Assembly (NCBI RefSeq): GCF_022539665.2
Contig: NC_081333.1
Location: forward strand, 10,724,971 to 10,788,970
Direction: 5' to 3'
Origin: Daphnia carinata
Taxonomy: Eukaryota; Arthropoda; Branchiopoda; Diplostraca; Daphniidae
DNA length: 64,000 bases
The notes beneath the pieces are model-generated. The model worked only from the letters and a program-made list of their open reading frames with translations, made no database searches and was not told where the DNA came from. Below, in pieces: positions 14,353-25,755 of this stretch. The position numbers were made by a program, and so were the translations under genes. The stretch's first letter is position 1. Each line of letters opens with the position of its first letter.

Positions 14353-15644
14353 CTTGTTTCTGTAGGGACACGTAACACACTATCGAAGACGCACTAAAAA
14401 AAAGAAGCTCTTCAGCAAAGGATGACCTCATTTTCCGCTTGGCTACAAGAAGAAGAAGAAGCCTCTTTTCATCTTTCATTGATGTGTGTACGTCTGCCTT
14501 TCTATTTTTCTTTCTTCTTCACAGCAATGTGTGGTTATATCAGTGGGAAAGATGAGTGGCATCACACGTTTCAAAATAACAGAATAAAAAAAATAAAAAA
14601 TAAAAGCTGGCAGTTTTGGCCCCAGCTACTGGCTGACACTTGGAAAGAATCAAAAACATGAAGTTGATGCAAGAAGAGCACGTCGAAAAAGAAATGCAAA
14701 GAGAAAATCTAGTCCAAAGAAAAAAAGAAAAAAAGTTATGTCTTTTTGAAGGTAAAACGAGAACAAGGGTGTCATACCTGTACCTCTTCTTTTTGCCCAG
14801 GTAAACATAGAGATAGCTTGAAAAGATGAGCTTTTGTGTGTCTGTTAAAAGACTGTCCAAAAGGGAGAGGTGGAGCTCAGTCATACAACTAAAAAAAAAA
14901 ATAAATAAATAAAATAAATAGAGGCAGGTTAAGTTGGGCCACACGCAAAGATGCTGTATAAGCTATGTTTACACAAACGATTGATGCTCTCTCTCTATGT
15001 CGAAGAATGTATTATTGTGTCCAATAGCCAGAGAAACTCGTTTTCCCTTTTTTTTTCTCTCTCTCTCTCTCTCTTTCAGCTTCGCACTGGACGCTTTACT
15101 TCTGGTTGGTCATCGCCCCAATTCATAAAAAAAAAAAAAACGACTACACACACACATCTCTGACGTGATTGTAGACGTTATGGTCTAACTAAAAGTAGAA
15201 AAAAAAAATAGTAAGAAGAAAGTATACAATAGCAGGTTCGTTGAATGGTAGTTATTGCCAACAACCATAACAAGACCATTTTTTTTTTTCAATTATCCTT
15301 GTATTAGTACGTCCAGTGTGTGTATAGGCAATGGAGTGTACGTGTTTTCTTGGTTTTTAACGTGGCGGGATATGCATTTGAAGAATTCGTTCCACGCAAA
15401 ACTTTTATTTTTTTTAAAAAGGAAGGAAATAATAATAATAATAATAATAAGCGAAAAGGGCAGAAAAATGTATAATATACACCCAGCCAAAATGAAATGG
15501 ATATTTTGGATGGTGGGGTCATTCTCGTAAAGTTAAAAAAAAAAGAAAAGAAAAAGGAACACAAGAAAACAATCGAAAGAGTCGCCATCAACACACAGTC
15601 CATTTGTGCTCACACAATTTTCGTTGGCTGAGAAATTCGTTTTT

Positions 15645-15649
<5 letters not shown>

Positions 15650-15679
<30 letters not shown>
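15650..15679. repeat. (GT)15 microsatellite
   Basis: A GT tract following nine or more T. A complementary (AC)11 tract lies about 250 bases downstream at 15929-15950, so a transcript through here could fold back on itself. Confidence 0.95.
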
Positions 15680-15680
<1 letters not shown>

Positions 15681-15928
15681 TACGTCCCTCACGAAAATTT
15701 GGTGTGTTTTCTGTTTAAACTTTTGCGTTCGTTTTTTTATTGTCATGGGAATGGTCTCTTGCCTTTTTCATTCTTTTACCTCATCGGTTTTTTTGTTGTT
15801 GTTGCCTGGACGATGGCGAACGGAATTACCGAACGATCCTCAGCCAACGAGCACCTGTTTTTTCAAAGGCTGTGGTCTTCCTCATCAGCTCACGCACGTT
15901 GCATTATCGGCCGATGATACTGGGAAAG

Positions 15929-15950
15929 ACACACACACACACACACACAC
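15929..15950. repeat. (AC)11 microsatellite
   Basis: An uninterrupted AC tract, complementary to the GT tract at 15650-15679. Confidence 0.95.
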
Positions 15951-18900
15951 AAAAGCCAATCGGTTATTTGAATATGTTTTTTTTTGTTTTTTTCAAATGC
16001 CTTTTCTAAAATGCTTTCGTTAACACACACAATTGTGGAACGACCATACGTCCGTACAGATTTCATTTTCTTACGTTCAAAAAGAAGAGGAAAAGTTAAT
16101 TGTGTGCAGCTCGCAAAAAGAAAAAAAGAAAAGACGATGGTTTTCAGTTGTTTGGTTTTTTATGGCACGTTCGATGTTTGTTGGCTCTGGACATTATGCA
16201 ATAGGTTTCTCTCTTCTTCTCTATATGCTGACCGATGATTCTCGCGCGTCTTGCCCCACCATTTCGACAGGTTATATTGTTGATGATGGCCCTTCTTTTC
16301 TTATTCCAGTTTTCACCTCTTTTATCGGCCATCCCTGTCCAACGCCCGTCTTATGTGCCCGTTATATGGCCCAGCGTGTTTTTTTTTTTTTTTTTTTTTT
16401 TTTACAATAGCCATTCAGATATTGGTCGAGTACAATTTTGAAAAAAAAAAAAAACCTTGCGCATATGAAAATTGATTGGCTTTGAATTTTGTTTTGAAAT
16501 TTTCAACTCTGACTTGTTTCTCTCGTGGTCAGTTCGTTCGGCGTTGTGTTTACGGACCCAACGAGCAGAACATTTCTTGACTTTGATGATGGTTATTTAT
16601 TATTCCTTTTTTGTTTTTTTTCTTTTTCAGAGATTAGAAGACCGAGTTTTAGTTTATAAAAAAAAAAACGAGAAGGGAAAACTCGAAGAACAGAAAAAAA
16701 AGAGCTAAAAGCGAAAAGATAAAGATCCATTCGATGTTTCTCGGATGGCCTGATTTATCCCGAACGACGAAAAGGAAGGGGGGGGGGGGGAGAAAGGGAG
16801 AGAAATATAGTCTGATATCACCCCCCTGCATCTTTGAAAAGAAAGACCTAAAAAGAAACCACCTAGGCTGTTCGAGAAAAAAAAAAAAAAAAAGGCCAAC
16901 GATAGAAAAGATGGGGGGGAGGGATGTGTTGGACCCAAATAAAGAATTGAGAAAAGATGACGGTGTTAGAAGAGATGAAAAAAAAAAAAAAACCTGCGAC
17001 GACGGACGACGACGATGGGGAGAAAAGAGTTACATTCATCCGATTTACGAGACGGGGTTCCCTCCTTTCATGCTATTTTACCTGTAGAGAACCCGTTCGT
17101 TCAAGTCTCTTCCCCCCTCCTCTATCATTTCCACCCCCCTCTTTAAAAACTCTATTCACTCGTCCTATAACTTGCAGGGGGGTAAAACTGTTGGAAGGGC
17201 TAGGAAAAAAAAAAAAAAAGAAATATGCACGCAAGTTATTTTTTTATAGCGGCATTATATACAACATGTGCGCGGTACATCTCCATCAGGTGTTCCGGGG
17301 GGGGTTCTTTTGATGTAACCTTGATATCTTCTCGGATGACGGTCACTTGAATTGGATTTCATGTCTCATCTTCCAGGTAAAAAGAGAATCTAAGTGCTTC
17401 TTTATCGCTACGTCGGTGAGTTCTCATCACGTGGGGCTATTTTTTTTTTCTTCAAAAAAAATTCGCATTTCCCTTTTTTCTTAGCGCAAAGTGCCAAAAA
17501 AAAAAAAAAATGATGGAATGAACTTGCGGGTAAGCGCTGGATAAGCTTTGGGGGGGGGGGGGATGTATTTTTTTTTGTTATGAAAGGGAAAAATCTTTTT
17601 CTGTTTTGCTTTTCTTTTTCTTGGTAAAGCGCGGAATGAATTGGAATTGAATGAGAGATAAGGACCGAAGGACTGCGGGTGTAGGAAGGCTACGGAAATC
17701 AAATCGAAGGTCAGTTGATTGGAACTTGAGATACATAAGACGACATTAGAATTTTTTTTTTTGGGGGAAGAAAAAAAAAAAGGGTTTGGGGTAGAAAAAT
17801 CCAGGTGGGGTAAAGGGGAAGGGTTTTCTTTTTTCGTATATAACACATATATATACGTTAACATTAGAAAGAAAAACACAATAACAACAAGCGCAGGCAG
17901 AATCCGGCCGCGATCCTTTGCTGGTTGGGAGGGGGTTGAAACATCGTACAAGGAAGGGTTTGAAATTTTTGTGTGTGTTCAAAAATATTTTTGGGAAAAA
18001 AAAAAGGGGTTCCCATCAGGTTTTGAGTTCTCTTATCACGAAGCTTTGCTTATTTATTATTAACATTTTTTTTTTGTTTTATTTTCAGGGGGGTACAGAA
18101 CACGTCTAGTAATTCTCAGGAAACAAGTCCAGGGTTTGGCCTGCTGCAACAGGCTCTTGGGTGTAGGGGGAGAGGGGGATGGCCCAGTTTTGTTATATAT
18201 ATATATATTTTTTTTTCCTACCCTCACCACCCGAAAAGCCGTATTATAAGCACGTGGATGACCTTCGTCCAGTTCTTATGCATAGCTGCGTTTAGTCGTA
18301 AGGGGCGTCTAGGCCTATATAGTGCTGATACGCTGCACTGGTTCATGCATGTCTGTTGCGTATGTGGCCGTGAAAAGAGGGGAGCAAGGGGCGGAGGTCC
18401 CTATCAAGGATAGTAGGAATGTTACTTTCTTAGCACACGGCCACCCCCCCCCCCCTTTTTTTTTTCCTTCTCCAGACCCGCAATATTTTAAAAATGTTTC
18501 AAAAACATTTGGTCGATAAAAATCCTTCAAATTTTTCGATTTTTCTCGGGAAAAATGAAAACGAAAAAAAAAAGGTTTAAAAAAAATAATAACCTCCTTG
18601 AAAAAAAAAAAAAAAGAAGAAATTTGTTTTACAGAGGTTCCTGGAATTCCCAGCCATCACCCCCATCGCTCTCTTTCCCTTTACGTGTATTAGCATCGAT
18701 TGTGTAGAGTATGTGTTCATTTCAAAACCTCCGGGGCTCTAGATTCTTTTTTTTTTTTTGTTTTCTTTTTCAATGTTTGATGTATTTTAATGACGTCGTT
18801 ATTGTAAATCACCGAGTGGCAGGTAAAACAGTTTTGGAAGAAGATTGGGGGGGTTAAAAGCTAAAAACGAGAGAGAGAGAGAGAGAGAAAGAGGCAACTA

Positions 18901-19671
18901 GCAAATGGGTTTTTGATCCAGAACCGGGGCACACCCATCAACCCACCTCCGCACACACTCGTTTTTATTATTATTTTCTAGAAGAGAATTAAAAAAAGGG
19001 AAAAAAAAAAAAAAAAAAAAAAGAGTTAAAACATTCTTTTGTGAACGCATACGTGGAGACCCTTTTTCAAAAATGCGTGATCTACATAGCATCACGAATG
19101 TTATAAGAAAAAGTGTCGATCGCTTTTCGTTGTACGCATTTCCGTGTCTAGGTAATAACTATATAAGTCTCCTCCATCGCTCTATCTGATTTCATTGTTA
19201 TTCTTCTTCTCTCTCTTTTCTCCATTTTTTTTTTTATTTTTTTGCCGACAGGATGAAAAGGACGCGAAAATGCACGTTAATTCACACATCGCAATAAAAT
19301 GCGATAATAACGTTATAATATCGGAATGGCGGGGGTGTTGTTATACTCCATTACGAAAGAAAAAATTCGAACTGCAAAAGCAGAGAAAAAAAAAAAAAGG
19401 TGAGAGAAAACTCTGAAATTTCGTTATTTGCGGATTTTAAAAAGAAAAGCGTACACGGCACATATTCACGAAATCGATTTTTCGCAGATGTCATTTCACA
19501 TCTATACAAAAAAAAAAAATAAAATAAAATAAAATAAGAAAAGAAGAAACGTGTCGGACGTGATTGATCCTGCTTGGCGAATACCTGTTTTTCAACAACA
19601 AAAAAATGTTATATGCTATTAGAAAAAAGAAAAAAACCCGCAATCCGTGACTCCTCTCCACTGTCGTTCTA

Positions 19672-19796
19672 CAGGTAACACACGCAAGTGGAGGGCGAGG
19701 AATCACAAGAAGTGGGAGGGTGGGAGGGGTATACAGGTAAGGCACCTTCCTCTTTGTGGGAGAGATGGGAGGGACGAAGACGAGTCTCACAGGTAA
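19672..19796 (+). promoter_or_regulatory. Cluster of three CAGGTAA sites
   Basis: CAGGTAA occurs at 19672-19678, 19734-19740 and 19790-19796, all in the same orientation and spaced 62 and 56 bases, immediately before a (GA)20 tract. A fourth CAGGTA-type site lies on the minus strand near 19584. CAGGTA-type heptamers are the binding sites of the zygotic pioneer factor Zelda in insects, and GA repeats are bound by GAGA factor. The cluster lies 3.7 kb upstream of a knirps-family coding start, so an early embryonic enhancer is conceivable. This is inference: single CAGGTA sites are common by chance, and CAG|GTAA also resembles a splice donor. Confidence 0.3.

Positions 19797-19800
<4 letters not shown>

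Positions 19801-19840
<40 letters not shown>
19801..19840. repeat. (GA)20 microsatellite
   Basis: Twenty uninterrupted GA units, directly after the CAGGTAA cluster. It could be a simple microsatellite or a GAGA-factor platform. Confidence 0.95.
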
Positions 19841-19844
<4 letters not shown>

Positions 19845-20140
19845 AAAGGGAAAAACACACGGGCGAGTGTGAGCCCCTCTGGTGAGGTGCGGATGCTCTG
19901 CTTTCTCACATTCTGCTCTCAGGTTTGGTGCTAAGCGGATGCCCCCCTTCATTGCTCTCATAACTCCAGCGACGCACAGACACACGCGTAATTTTCTGGG
20001 GGCAAAATTTTTCGCATCAAAAACATTTTCGTATCAATTTTTGTTTGCATTGCATTGCCCGCACACGTCCGACTGTCATCGTTTGTTTTCAATTGCTGAT
20101 CGTTTGGCAGCTTGTTGTGATTTTTACGATCGAACCGTTC

Positions 20141-20403
20141 AGTCTTGATTTCAAGAAACCTGTGTGATCAGTGCTGCAAACTCAGAGGACATTGTTGCCA
20201 TTCCAGTAGAACTTAACCAAAACTGGGAGAAGAGGAAGAAAGTGCCGACTATTCCTGTTTTCGGATGACTGTCGTCGTTGTCTTCAATTAATTCCTGCAA
20301 AAAAAGAAAACTTGTTATCGCTACGTTGATTGAGAACCTGCGTCTCAATTGTTTTTTTTTTTTTTCCAACGCTATCGCGTCGGCGTCTTCACATCCGTGC
20401 ACG
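20141..20403 (+). promoter_or_regulatory. Possible promoter and 5' non-coding exon of the receptor gene
   Basis: An exact arthropod initiator TCAGTC (20139-20144, A+1 at 20141) is followed by sequence of mixed composition and then a good donor, CACG|GTAAGA, with the intron GT at 20404. The receptor ATG requires an upstream non-coding exon on this strand, and this is one position that would provide it. No DPE is present at the required spacing and a long T run lies inside, so the assignment is weak. Confidence 0.15.
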
Positions 20404-23400
20404 GTAAGACCACACAGTTTAATCTTTCACATTTCCGCAGTGATTTTTAATTCATTATTATCTGCTCCCCCCAATTATCTCGTGATGACGTTGAGATTTT
20501 CGTGTCATAACGGGTCGCAATGGGAGGACTGTGCGCTTGAAATTCGTATTCCGGGCACGGATTGGATGATTTTAAAGTGGACAAATCAGGTCCGACAAGC
20601 TAGTAAAACTAACGTGCCAAACAGAATAGACAATCATCTGAAATCCAATTGAAAAACAGAGCACGAACTTCATTTTTGTTTTTGAAGTATCATGCGGCAA
20701 TCGTACGAGCGCTGAAAGAGAATAACGTAGTTCTAATTGTATCACAATGAAAACACGCACAAAGAAATGAAGATAAAACAAATCACTTGTAAATACGGAA
20801 CTAGGAAAGAAACAAAAAAAAAACATAACCACAAATCCGCGAGAAAACGCAACATGTGCGATTGCATAAAGCCAACCATCCGATGCGTCGTCCCGTGCGT
20901 TCAAATTCCCTTTTTTCATTACGTTAGAACAAAAATAGAGTAGCGCACTTAATTCATGTCTTTATTAGCTCTATTTTTTTTTTTTTGGGGGGGGGGGGGG
21001 GGGTGAGGGGAGGGGAAAAAAACCATTCAATGGCTTTATACGTAATTATAATGCGCACATTTTTCGTGTGAAAAAAACAAACAAACAAAACAAACAAATT
21101 CAAGTCAGAGAGAGGTCGTTAAGCTCGTTGACCTGGACTATGTGTACATTTGCACTTTTTTATGACAATATGTTTGGTCTACCATTAGTCGAAAACCATC
21201 AATAGTTTTTTGTGTGCGATGAGGTCAGAGTGTAACCGCTCTATTCTCCCTCTTTTTTTCTCTTTCTGTGGGGTTCTATTATGATCGACTCCAAAAAAAA
21301 AAAAAAAGGATGAAAGAAGCCGAGCAATCCACCACATTCTAAGTGCACAGGGTGACAGTACATTTATGCATTGCATAGAAAGTTTATGGGGTATACTCTC
21401 TTTCGCAGGGCTGTAAGTACTATAGTAAAAAATAAAAAATAAAAAAATGCCTGTAATATACAGGTAAAGCGAGAGTCGGATGAAGGAATGAAGGCAGTTC
21501 ATCCATCCATCCGCATCGCCGGGGAAACAAACAAGACTTTGCGTGAATACTTTCACTCTTCTTTAATGCTCGAAGACGACTCTCTTTTTTTTTCTTTTTT
21601 TTTCAAAGCTCTTCTGCGATTTAAAAAAAACACCTGTAATATATTTCCCTTATTTCTGTGTGCTGGCTCTTCTTAACGGTTGTGTGGTGGCATCGTTAAC
21701 GGAAGTTGGAATATCTATTAGCTTTAATAGAAAAGACGCGAGCGAGAGGAGGGAGGGAGGGAGGAAGAGCGGCGAATAAGAACGACAAAATACCTTTGAC
21801 GGTGCTGCGCACCGTTGACGATTACACGGCGATCTAGAGCGGAACTGGGTGCCTCTCTCTCTCTCTTTATCGTACACGTACGTGCGTTACGTCGAGAGTG
21901 TGTCTCTCTTTCTTTCTCTATCAGAGTGTAAGATATGGCAGGCGCACGGCACTGAGTTAAAAAAAAAATTCGAAAACCTACTAAAGCGCTAGACCGTGTT
22001 TCCTCTTCCATACGTTTGTAGAGTCGTTGTTCGCTGTTGTTGCGTGTAGTTTAACGGGGGAGGTCCCTCGTTCCCGAGATATAGCACCTTTCAGAGTTTT
22101 GAGGATACGCTGCCATTACGGGCGAAGGCGTTAAAGTCTATAAGAGATGGAAAGTTTTGCAGAAAAAAAAAATATGTATGTATAAAATCTCTTTTATCCG
22201 CTTGGTCAGTCGTCATCGCATATTTTTAATTTGTTTTTTTTTGTTTTTTATTTTTCCATTTTTGGTGTTTTTATTTCTTCTTCTTGGTGCCCTTATGTTA
22301 GCCACCTTAAAGAAGCGAATCCAATCAACCGTGGGGGCTTGGCGTTGATTGAATCCATTTCTAGTCGAGTCCGCCCATTAAAAATGTAAACTAGTAAAAA
22401 GAAAAAGAAAAAGGAAAGCAACAAAAAAAGACTAAGACAAAGACTTTGACATTTAACGCGGTTTCTTTCGCTTTCAATCCGTTCGTTTGCCACGATCGTT
22501 ATATTATGTACTGCTGTATATATATACTGTTACGATGTCTGCCTTGAGTGTCTCTACTGGACCGCCAAAAAAAAATATATTAACAACGAGCTTTAAAAAA
22601 AAAACCCATTTCTTTAGCCACCGAAATGGGTTGGCCACGATAAATCACATCACAAATATTTTTTAACCCCCCCCCCCCCCTCTTTTTACTCAAAACCTGA
22701 AGAAGAACCGGTTATGGTTTCGACCCCCTTCGCCATATATCTTTCTCGATTTTTTCCTCGCATCAAAAAACACGTAGAAACAAGTGAATAACGCGCAGAG
22801 AACAAAAGGATAGGCAAACCTCTTTTTCTTTCTCTTTTTTTTTTTTTTATTGCAAGGAAAACGGGCGTGCAATACTTGGCCCAACAGAAATATATATCTG
22901 CAATAAACCTAAATAGAGTTCTATACATCGCTGTTTTTTTTTTCTTTTTCGCTCTTCAATCCGCTGGCGGAGTAGACCCCTTTCGGTCATCAAAGTCGCC
23001 AGTGTTAGACCGTCTTTTTTTGCTTTTTTGCAGGGTCTTTTGAATAGAAGAAGACGATGTCTCTAGTTCAGTTGGCCAACCCTTAAAAAAAAAAAAATAA
23101 TAATAAAAGGGCCTTTTTTTTTTCTTTTAAATTCCCGACAAGAAGAGAAAGTGACGATGTTTGCGCTCCAGCGCTTTTGCTCTATCACTATGTGTTATAA
23201 GCCCATTGCTGGAATAAATATGGCATACATCTAGAACGCTTTCCTTGGTCGTCAAAGATTTCGAATCTCGCCTTGCAGGGGATTAACGAAAAGGAATTCG
23301 ATCCGATTTATCTAGGAAAGGGAGAAAAAAAAATGTCTATCAACATCGTTTCGTTTTATTTGAGTGTCATCGTTTGTGAAGATTTATAGATGATCATTTT

Positions 23401-23445
23401 AGACTGAACAAACTGTTTGACTTTCTTTTTCTTTTTTTTTTTTTG
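20404..23445. other. Upstream non-coding sequence / probable 5' intron
   Basis: No gene is recognised. The stretch contains T13-G17 at 20974-21003, short AT-rich runs, a CT tract near 21850 and a C12 run near 22670. If the 5' exon of the receptor lies upstream, part or all of this is its first intron and may carry regulatory elements. Confidence 0.4.
20974..21003. repeat. T13-G17 juxtaposed homopolymers
   Basis: Thirteen T followed directly by 17 G, the same arrangement as at 5371-5407. Confidence 0.9.
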
Positions 23446-23484
23446 CTTAATTACCTTTTTCCTTTTTTTTTTTTTTCTATAGAG
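23446..23484 (+). other. Splice acceptor immediately before the receptor start codon
   Basis: A branch-point-like CTTAAT is followed by a long T-rich tract and CTATAG, with the AG at 23481-23482. The ATG begins only 2 nt later. A pyrimidine tract of this quality ending next to the start codon shows that the ATG exon is not the first exon and that nearly all the 5' UTR is supplied by an exon further upstream. Confidence 0.8.
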
Positions 23485-25755
23485 ATGAATCAAAAGTGCA
23501 AGGTGTGCGGCGAACCGGCGGCCGGGTTCCACTTCGGCGCCTTTACCTGCGAAGGATGCAAAGTAAGTCCGCGTTTACTCCATTTCACCTCCACTGTTCT
23601 TGATTTATGTGCACAATTCACGGCTGCGATGTTACATATTCTCCTGCCTCTAGTCGTAAAGCAGTTACATTTTAGAAAGCGACTTTTTATTTTAATGTCT
23701 TTCAAATTCGATATAAGTTTCGATCAACTTGTTGCTAAAAGCTATTATCTGTCTCGTTACTCGAATGTTTTAAATAAAAATCTTGTGGTTTAAAAAAATA
23801 CCCAACCAGAGACTTCCGTCATCTAGCGGGCCCACATGGATTGCCGTAGAAAACAACGAAAAATTCTTTTATACATTAAGTTTCGGTACATTTCGTTTAA
23901 CCGAACACATCCGCCGTGTGTGAGGCTGTCAGATGTCGTGAAATCGTTCCGGCTTTTTTTTCTTCCAATCCCGTTTCTTTCTTCTTCTTCTTTCAAAATC
24001 TTTCCATGTAATACACACGGCATTTCACGTAGTAGCTACAGAATACACAATAAATATACAAGCCATCCACTGTATTTAAAAAGAAAAGAGAGAGAAAAAA
24101 AAAGCCGACTATCTAAGCACACAATCTGTCGACTGGAAGATAGTGGAACCGTTTCTCAAGTCCATTACATCTTGCGGCTAACAGTACATCCTTTTTTTTC
24201 TTTTTTTCTTAAATCTTGAAAGGGCAAAACAAAACAAAAAAAGGGTTCTTTTCACGAGGTATGCTCTCATTTCAGTCTTAATCGCCTTTAACAGTTGTAT
24301 CGCTTAAATACGTCGGCAGAAAATGATGCAACTTCTTTCAACCAATTTTTGTTCTATAGCCTCGCTTTTTTTTTCTTCGTCAGTAGAGCGCGTTTTTCAA
24401 AAACATTATTTGCCAATGTCTCCTTGAAAAAGCCAGAGCCCCTTTTCTCTCTCTCTTATTCTAATCATCACTATATCAAACGACGTAATTATCCAACACA
24501 TTCCTACATCTACGAGCCGCCCATCAAACTTTCTAAAAAAAAAAATAGCAAATATGAAAAGGCCATAGTCATTTCCGGCATTAACTAGTTAATGTAACAA
24601 ACAAAAATGTAAAACGATCAGATCTTGCTATCGCCTTTTTTTTTTTTTCTTGTTATACCAACGATAAGAAACGTCCCCTATTTAATCATTTGAGTAACAA
24701 ATTTAATTTATATTTTATTTTCTCATTAGTCGTTTTTCGGCCGGACGTACAGCAATGTGTCGGCGATCGGCGAGTGCAAGAACGGCGGCATGTGTGTCAT
24801 CAACAAGAAGAACCGGACGTCGTGCAAAGCCTGCCGACTGCGCAAGTGCCTCCTGGTGGGCATGTCCAAGAGCGGCTCCCGCTACGGCCGCCGCTCCAAC
24901 TGGTTCAAAATCCATTGCCTCCTTCAGGAGCAGACTGGAATGGACGCGCCGCTGGGAAGCGCCGGACTGGGCGGTAGCGGCAACCACCCGGATTTGAGCA
25001 TGTTTAAACGCCATCACGCCATGGCGGTGGGTAGCGGAAGTCCCGGAGGTTGCAACAGTTCCGACACCACGGGCGACAAGGAGAAATCGGGACACAACAA
25101 CAATAACAACAACATGTCGTCATCGTCGTCGGTTGTATCCGGCCGGAGCGACTCTCCTATGGATGACAACGACGATTGCGCTGCGTCGAAAGAAAATTTG
25201 CGGATGCTACTCACCGGAAGCCCTTCGGAATCGTTCAACCTTTTCCACCACCATCACAGCAATCACAAGCGGAAGAATTCGACATCACCCACAAGAGGCG
25301 GAGGGCTTTTAGCCATTGCCGGATTGCCTTTCGGAGGCCATCATCAAACACCGTCATCACCTTTAACTGTCGCCGATCCCGTCCGGACGAGTAGCCCGAA
25401 ACTGTCGGCTGAATCGAGCGGACGTCGATCTCTGGTCTATCCGAGTAGTCATTTCTTGTATCCGCTCATTGCCCGCCAACATCATCCGTACCGATCGTCG
25501 GTCGAATTCCGGAGATCTGGAAGCCCGTCATCTATTCCGAGTCCCGTTGATTCTCTACCTGAACAGGACGGACCGATTGATTTGTCTTGTAAAGCGTCGT
25601 CTTCTTCGTCTTCGTCATCGCCTTTCGGACAACACCAGTCCATGTGCCACATCCGGGCGGAAATCCTCACCGAATTGGATGACGAAGAAGAGGATCTTCA
25701 TCATTTAATGACGAGCGAAACGGGAGCTCCGCTCGATCTCACCACCAAAGGTTGA
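23485..25755 (+). CDS. Knirps/eagle-family orphan nuclear receptor (NR0A), transcriptional repressor
   Basis: Coding exons are 23485-23562 and 24730-25755, joined in phase 0 (donor AAA|GTAAGT, acceptor CATTAG|TCG), giving 367 residues. Finger 1 cysteines are C5, C8, C22 and C25; the P-box is CEGCKS (22-27). Finger 2 cysteines are C42, C48, C58 and C61. The knirps box follows (about 71-92, including [16 protein letters not shown]). No ligand-binding domain follows, as expected for NR0A. The rest looks disordered: Asn run 149-154, Ser run 156-160, His run 199-202 next to a basic HKRK (205-208, possible nuclear signal), and an acidic stretch 341-348. PIDLSCK (308-314) fits the CtBP-binding motif PxDLSxK, as in Drosophila Knirps. 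PLDLTTK (360-366) is a second, degenerate copy one residue from the end. The family acts in the nucleus as short-range repressors in segmentation and neural patterning. The second finger reads closer to eagle than to knirps from memory, so I withhold a symbol. Confidence 0.97.
23563..24729 (+). other. Phase-0 intron splitting the DNA-binding domain
   Basis: The intron starts GTAAGT and ends TCATTAG. It lies directly after the first finger (CEGCK|SFFGR) and is 1167 bp. Splicing restores the conserved inter-finger sequence without any gap, which fixes both junctions. An open frame continues from exon 1 into the intron to about 23793, but it loses the nuclear-receptor pattern at the donor. Confidence 0.95.

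Larger units (their letters stand above)
103..19500. other. Long non-coding stretch upstream of the receptor gene
   Basis: I see no recognisable protein domain or RNA gene here. The sequence is AT-rich and dominated by A and T homopolymers, often 10-20 bases, with microsatellites and long G or C runs. Most open frames are strings of Phe, Lys, Leu or Ser read through those runs. Isolated splice-like signals exist, such as AAAG|GTGAGT at 745 and a 52-bp splice-flanked segment at 3170-3221, but they do not assemble into a gene. A 131-codon frame at 7773-8168 has more mixed composition but contains a long Lys run and has no recognisable relatives. Confidence 0.6.

Noticed and set aside
23443-23793. 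Open frame running from before the receptor ATG through exon 1 into the intron
   Set aside because: The nuclear-receptor pattern stops exactly at the GTAAGT donor and resumes at 24730; the rest is intron read-through.
24715-25095. Minus-strand 126-codon open frame over the receptor DNA-binding domain
   Set aside because: It is the antisense shadow of a conserved coding exon with strong codon constraint on the + strand.
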